Below, piece by piece: positions 57,885 through 64,000 of a DNA stretch of 64,000 bases. The translations under genes and the position numbers were made by a program. This DNA comes from Toxotes chatareus (taxonomy: Eukaryota > Chordata > Actinopteri > Toxotidae), in contig CM028882.1 of the NCBI GenBank assembly GCA_016801885.1, forward strand, positions 19,361,047-19,425,046, written 5' to 3'. The notes beneath the pieces were generated by a model. It was not told where the DNA came from. It searched no databases and saw only the letters and a program-made list of their open reading frames with translations. The first letter of the stretch is position 1. Each line of letters begins with the position of its first letter.

Positions 57885-60800
57885 GGGCTGCTGCATAGTA
57901 AAGTGAATTCGCCCCATGCGTCTGTCCTTTGTCCCTCTTTTTTGAAGGGTAATTTCTAAAATTCAGACCTGCCTTGGTAATTAAATATTTTGTGTATTAA
58001 ATAGATGGTTTTGTAGGGAAGATGTTGTATCATGCCAAAGAGAAGGTGACTCAGTTCTTTATTTTTACACTGGGAGTATATATCACTGCTCACAGAGGTG
58101 ACCCATGTGTAAGATGAAGTCAAATCCATATAGCACTTAATAGAGTTAATTTACAAAACCAGCTGAGCAGAACTACAGCCAATTGTTGGTCCAAGTCCAA
58201 GCTATAGATTGCACAATTACAAAATCCCAAGTGAATTTTTTTTCACAAAAAAACATGTTTTTAAGTAGACCAAGTTTCTCTACAGTGAACCCTTTCTTCA
58301 TTTAGCTTAGTCACAAACAGCAAAAACAAAAGTTTTCCACCTTGAAGTTTTAAAAACATATCAGTTGTTGTTGATACTATGTGTGAAAGGACATAGCGAG
58401 TATTTATAAGTGAACTCACAGAGCTGTGGATATTGGACATCTGTCTACAGCTACCACTTTGCTAAAGGACTGATATGATGCAGAAAGACAGCTACGCTAC
58501 TAGAATGTGTTCTACTTGACTGCATTGGCTAAATTATTAATGTACCTTTATTATTGCATGACTGTAGTATCTTTAGCTAGAGCAACAGATGATACTGCAC
58601 ACCTAACTAGGTGCTGTGGGACTGGGAAACATCTGTGTTTATATGGGTATTTGTTTGCTTAATACTTTGGTGCCTCAAACTGTTTGATTTGTTTAAGGCA
58701 CTTTTTTTTGGCTCTAAGTCCTGGATATTATTTAACAGTGTTTCTTCCTAATTATTTCCTCATGCCTTATGGTCCTCACAGGAATTGCTACTGCAGTAAC
58801 AGTAATTATGTGTTTCCCACACCAGTAAACACTGCTGTTTGATTGGACACCCAGCCAAGGCTGCTGCTAGAGGCTGAATCTGAGGTTGCACAGTGTTGCA
58901 TGTGTGGGACTCCCATGTCTTGCATATCTTGTGTTCCAGTTTGTGTTGAGTCCAGATAAACTCTGACAAGCAAATTTGCACTGTTGACCAGTGGCAAACC
59001 TGTTTAGATGGTGCTGACCTTTAAGGGAACAGCGAGCTAAAGAGTGTAAAGCTGAGGAAGCTGTTATAACTTATTAGCTGTGTTGTGCCGTCCACCTTTA
59101 TGTGTCACTTCTCTGCTGCAGTGTAAATAGCTCCATAAAAAAGGCATGCTATGCAAACAGTTATGAGTAGATAATACCTCTGTTGAATAAACTGTTTAAC
59201 GTGCTGTCTTGTTAAGTCACTGATTGGTTGAGAGGAACAGTCTTTTTGTGACTTAATCATTAAAACAAAATACCCGCACATAATGACCCTGTTTCCATAG
59301 TTACAGTTTAAGGTTTTTGTATGGTCAACAAAACTAACATTTGAAAAGTGGCACATTTTTATATTTACGCTTCATATGGAACAGAGAGGTGAGACTTTAA
59401 ACACAAGTTTTTCTGGTGGAGGTGAAAACCACTTATTTTGGGGCACATTATTTGGGGCATGTTAACACTTCCTGCTCTCAGTCCGCTTCATCTCACCCAC
59501 ACTTCAACACATCCCTTTATCAAAGCAAGGACCCTTATTAACCTAACAGCTGATCAGGATAGCTGGTCCCCTGACAAGACTGTGAGGTAAACATGCACCA
59601 CATGGCAGATTGATGGCAGAAAACCGCTCTCAAAACTATGTACTGTTGTAAGTTTGAAGTATCCCCAGTTTTACACATCACACACACTGAAACATGAAGA
59701 ACTAGATGAACTTGTTAACTCAAAATCTCTATTGTAGCCTCTTAAGTTTCAAAGAGTGAATGAGCACCACAGCTAGTATGCATGTGTTGTTATTTTCAGC
59801 ATGCGGACATGTTTTTGACCGTACAGTATATGTGTTCATATCAAGGTCACTGGCCTGTGGCCTTTTGGGGAAACTGGAGCTGTGATGCTGAAAGCAACAA
59901 ATTCATAATTAATAAATCAGAGGCAGACAGCAGCACAGACCCTCTCAATGGACCACAGGCTGCTGTTTGATGCACTGTTACTATTTTCACTGTGAGAAGA
60001 GGCCATCTCCTGGTTCTTGTGGCCTAGAACCACGAGTGTCAAAATTGGGAACACTTTGTCGAAAGCTGTGATTTGTGATATTGTATAGATTGGTGCTGTC
60101 ACCATAGTAACCATTGTCACTGCTGTCAGTTTTTTTCCAGTTTCTTAGTGTAGTTTGATGGGTGACGGACTTCACAAAGCCAGTAAATGTCTCACAAGCT
60201 CTATTTTTGCCTGGTCAGATACAATACCGGACCAGTTGCCGAACTGAAGGAAGTGTGTAGATCATGGTGTGACTCAGCTCCCATTAAAAGCCATTAAAAG
60301 CCCTGAACCTTTTAACAACTATTAAAAGTAAGCATTGTAGACGTAAAATGAAGCACGTCTCTGCTACTTCATGGCCCTTTTCTAGTATCATATTTATCCA
60401 GAACCAGATTTTCAGCCATAGTCCAATGTCAGATGTAAAAAAGAAAAAAAAAACAATCCTGTTAAAATGTAAAAATGTCTGTTTGAAAACCAGAATGATG
60501 AGACCGGTAAGTGGTGTGTTAGTGCAGTTAGATTTAGGAAGGGTTTGTGTTGATTCAAGATATATATAAGGCATCGGAAAGCACTGTCAAGAATCTATTA
60601 TTTAGGCTTCTTAAAATAACATTTGTCTGAACAAAATTAATCCAAGGCTTTGCCAAACACCAGTGAAAGAGGACAAATTATGAGCTGTCTTTTCCTAATT
60701 GTCTGAACTAGAGCCCAGACGATACAGCAGCTGTTGACTGTGTTGCTGAGCGGAAAAAACTACAACAGCTAACTTCCCATTTTTTTGTCTCTTTCTTTTA

Positions 60801-62819
60801 TTTTCCAAAGCAAAGGCCTGCACCTGAAAATCTCTAATCTGGAGTAATTTATGACACTATAGTTCTTGAATATTAGATAGATAACAGTGGGTGTTACATG
60901 ACGTAATCCCAATCATTCTGAGCTGAATAAATTGGACGCTGATTATTTCCTGTCAGTTTAAACTTAGTACTCCATTTGGCCTTCTGATGACATCCATTAC
61001 CATTGCAGAAACCTGTGCATTTGTCTTGGATGTGTCTGCATAAAACAGGCATGGGTATGACAACAAGTCCCAGTTGCTCTGGTCTGATTGTCGTGCTGCA
61101 ACAGAGAGAGGTGTGGACATTTACAGTGCACCCACTTCTCCTCTCATCAAAGCCGTCAGCATCAAATTGCCATGATTCATTCCAGCTTTTTGATTTTTAT
61201 TTTTCATTTGATTGATTAGTGCCATTTTTGTTGACTGCTTGCCAGAGTTGCAAGCAAATAATGGTGGGGGGAATCAGGGATTGAAAGACTGAAGGTGAGG
61301 GAGTGGGCGACAATTGGGATGCATAGACTCTGGTCTCAGCTAAATGAGCTGTTGCTGGAATTATTGCTCAAATCAATCTGAGTGCCAGTGATGCCAGGGC
61401 TGTCTACCTGCAGGGCAAGAGTAGGCGTTTTATGATATCGTTCGATATCCTAGAGTGGGACACACACACACACACTACATACTACAAATGAAGGTAAGGC
61501 CTCTGGTCATTTTCAGTAGTGTATAGATCTTCAAACCTTGACCAGCTTTGTATGTTCTTCAATTTTCCTAATTTTCACTTGGCAAAAATGTGCTGACATT
61601 TGCTGTAAGAGTTACTGTTGTTTGTAAGTGATTCGTTGATTGAAAAGTACATTGTATTGTGATTGTATGGAGAATTAAAAGTAATAATCGTGGTCACTGA
61701 ACTTTGGCTCACTCTAGCAAACATCTTATACCACACACTGAGCGACCAGAAACACAGAAACTATGACCAGTGCGATTTAATCCCACAGTATTTAACATGA
61801 CCTTTGTACAAAGTGACACTGTGTAAAAAACATGGTGAATCAGCTTTATGGTAATTGTGGTGCTGTAATTTGAAGTTGTAGTGTTAGATTGGATTATATT
61901 ACTTCTAAGGGCAGAATTAGTAAATGAGATTTATATGAATCTTGTAAATGAAATAGTAGAAACAGCCTTCAATATAATTAAGTCTTATACAACACCACTA
62001 CAAAGTACAGCCTTTAAAATGACCATAGAACTGAATCAGCAGACAAATTAATAGCAGTCTCTGTAAAACTCTGTGGTATGAAGTGCGAGGCCATTGTGTT
62101 GCATAACGCTGTGCAGGTGTTTATTTGTCTGGTTACTCAGTACAAATGTACATTTGCACTCACTGGAACACTTTAACTGGAAAACTCAAGTTTTTGTTGG
62201 CTAAAGATGTTTAAAAAAAAAAAAAGATAGATACTTAGTTTTCTTTAATATAAAACACGTAAAGGCAACAAATACTCGAGGAGCTGAGAATTTTAGCAAA
62301 TGTTTTTCCTCAAAGTGACTAGCGATCAATCTATTATCAGAATAGCTGCCAGTTGTTTATCTGTCTGTGCAACACACATTATAACAATATATTGTCTTCT
62401 AGCTTACTGTAATTTGTATACATTGTTGTGCATTGCATGGCACAAAGTAGGTAATTTATACCTTAAGCCAATTGAAATTGAAATTGACAATACAACTGCA
62501 AACTAGCTGTGTCCTCTTACATAAGGGGTTTGTTGGTTCTTCCACTGAAAGCTTCCCATGGAATATACAGTATACAGTTATTTGTCTTAAGGCCTTAGTT
62601 GTTACTGCCAATAATTAAGGGATTAATTTGTCAGTCAGACAAATTGATGATGGGCCTAACCCTGACCATGACCCGGACCCCATCGATTAAGTCCTGTTGA
62701 GTAAAATGTGCTGAGACAAGAGTATTGGACCTCATTTCAATAACAGTTGTTCTATCCAACTGTTTTCCTGCCCGTCAGCTCTTTGTAGGCAACAGTGGGA
62801 TCCTGGGAATCTTGCTGAT
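57885..62819. other. Non-coding sequence, no gene seen
   Basis: Only short chance frames. A short CA run is at 61,462-61,477. No exon, RNA gene or transposon recognised. Confidence 0.5.
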
Positions 62820-63160
62820 GCTGAAGAGCCACTGTGATTCAGGCTAATTTGATTGGTAGTCTCCAGAAGGAAACTTCATGAATTGAAAAGTTATGGCCCG
62901 ATTATCACATAAATTGCTCCATTAAATAGATGTGACTTCCTCTGCAATGCGTGTGTGTGTGTATGTGTGTGTGCGCGCTTGTGTGAGGGGAAGAGAGTCA
63001 TAAAGCGAGATCCATTCAAGATAACTCGCTCTCCATTACTTATATCAACAGCGCAGATAATGCTAGTGTGGTTCTTTATTACCGTCATCAGTTTTATTGG
63101 TGTTGTTAATACTATGGTTTGTTCCTCTGGCACTCTAATGCAGAAGAGATGAGTGGATCA
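62820..63160. promoter_or_regulatory. Candidate conserved non-coding block
   Basis: Unique sequence on both sides of a short TG tract (62,949-62,984). It has words such as ggctaatttgattggtag, gcccgattatcac, gcgagatccattcaag and accgtcatcag. The even composition with retained CpGs suggests possible constraint, but this cannot be confirmed here. Confidence 0.2.
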
Positions 63161-64000
63161 ATCACAGGTAGATTGGCTCCTGGAGGAGAGATAACCTTCA
63201 TGAGGTAGAGGGAGAGACAGGCAAAATGAGCAGCAGAAAGATAAAAAGCAAAGAAGTAAAAGAAAGATGATATAAAAGAATGAACAAAATAATTGAACAA
63301 ACAAATGGGCAGAGATAAGTTTTTACTCAAAAGAGAGGAACTGAGTCAGACAGAAGCAAGAAAATGGATTGCCCTGGATTGTGTGTCCTCTGTGGGCATA
63401 AGAGTGATTTAAATTTAGTCAAAAACAACAAATGTGCACAGAAGGGGGAAGGAAGTCTTTGCTTCACTGATGAATATCTGGGCAGAGGTCTAGATGTGTT
63501 GGAATGTGTTAAGTTTGAGTTTTTTACTGCAGTCCTTCATCAGTGTACTTTTAGCTATGCGCTGCATTAAGCAGCCTGAGCAAACACGGTCCACTCTGTC
63601 TTTGGCCTGGCTCCTGGTGGCATTTATGGGACAATATTTGTTTGCATTTTGTGTGTCTGCAGGTTTTGAGGTCTTTAGAAGGTTTACAGAGGTTTTAAAT
63701 ATTTTTTCTGGCCTGCTGTGGTCATTAATAAAGTGGGGTTGTTTTGGCAGTGTATTGTGTGTGCAGGAGACTGTTTAATAAGCAGTCAGCACCATTCAAC
63801 TTATAACAAACTACTGAAAACAACGGTGGCTGTGAAGTTCATCAAGGAGGAATTGAATAGCATTATATGCAGTGTTAAAAAGGTCCCTTCAGAAACTTTG
63901 AAAAAAACAAAGCCCATCAGGAAAATAAGGCAACAAATTCCAGACAAAAATCTAAAAGTATTTGATATGACATGTGGGGTGTTACTATCTGTGGGTGAAA
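63161..64000. other. Non-coding sequence, no gene seen
   Basis: The start (63,160-63,370) is purine-rich. Plus frames at 63,364-63,570 and 63,494-63,778 overlap and show no domain or splice support. Confidence 0.5.

Noticed and set aside
1..64000. Search for CRISPR arrays, operons, phage or defence gene clusters
   Set aside because: Composition, introns and repeats are those of a fish nuclear genome. No spaced direct repeats or clustered coding are present.

Overview
The window looks like nuclear DNA of a teleost fish, probably a percomorph. It is AT-rich, has long dinucleotide microsatellites, and carries fish-type transposon remnants: Rex3/RTE and L2-clade LINE pieces, two tRNA-headed SINE-like elements, hAT-type non-autonomous elements and a decayed Tc1 transposase. 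There are no operons, phage genes, CRISPR arrays or dense coding. Most long open frames are chance frames, many of them running through CA/TG repeats. I read it as mainly intronic or intergenic sequence.

Coding evidence is thin. The best case is a last-exon-like segment on the minus strand at 42,459-42,725, with a stop codon and two AATAAA signals 49-72 bases beyond it. On the plus strand, a short exon-like segment at 19,779-19,840 has a pyrimidine tract, an AG acceptor, an ATG directly after an in-frame stop, and a GT donor. A promoter-like stretch ending in a GTAAGT donor at 12,301 could be the first non-coding exon of the same gene, but that link is inference. I do not recognise either protein.

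Layout: 1-9,500 is non-coding DNA with microsatellites at 651, 3,438, 3,690, 5,186 and 5,681 and a LINE 3' tail near 4,150. An interspersed repeat (9,540-9,870) and the promoter-like stretch (12,120-12,300) follow. A Tc1 remnant lies at 14,654-15,005, the exon candidate at 19.8 kb and an RTE-related SINE-like element at 20.5 kb. A complete hAT element with matching 8-bp target duplications spans 21,845-23,256 and contains an L2-type LINE that has lost its reverse transcriptase. A minus-strand SINE is at 24.55-24.8 kb, a Rex3 end at 28.15-28.6 kb and a paired repeat at 30.0-30.7 kb. A truncated hAT end is at 37.08 kb, a second hAT element with perfect 8-bp duplications at 39,127-39,459, and the last-exon candidate at 42.4 kb. 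A perfect 14-bp inverted repeat is at 47,451, another interspersed repeat at 50.85-51.55 kb and a minus-strand Rex3 end at 54.3 kb. The remainder is unannotated, with several blocks that could be conserved regulatory elements but need alignment.

I found no convincing undescribed biological system. The most informative objects are the nested hAT/LINE, the two exon candidates and the perfect palindrome.
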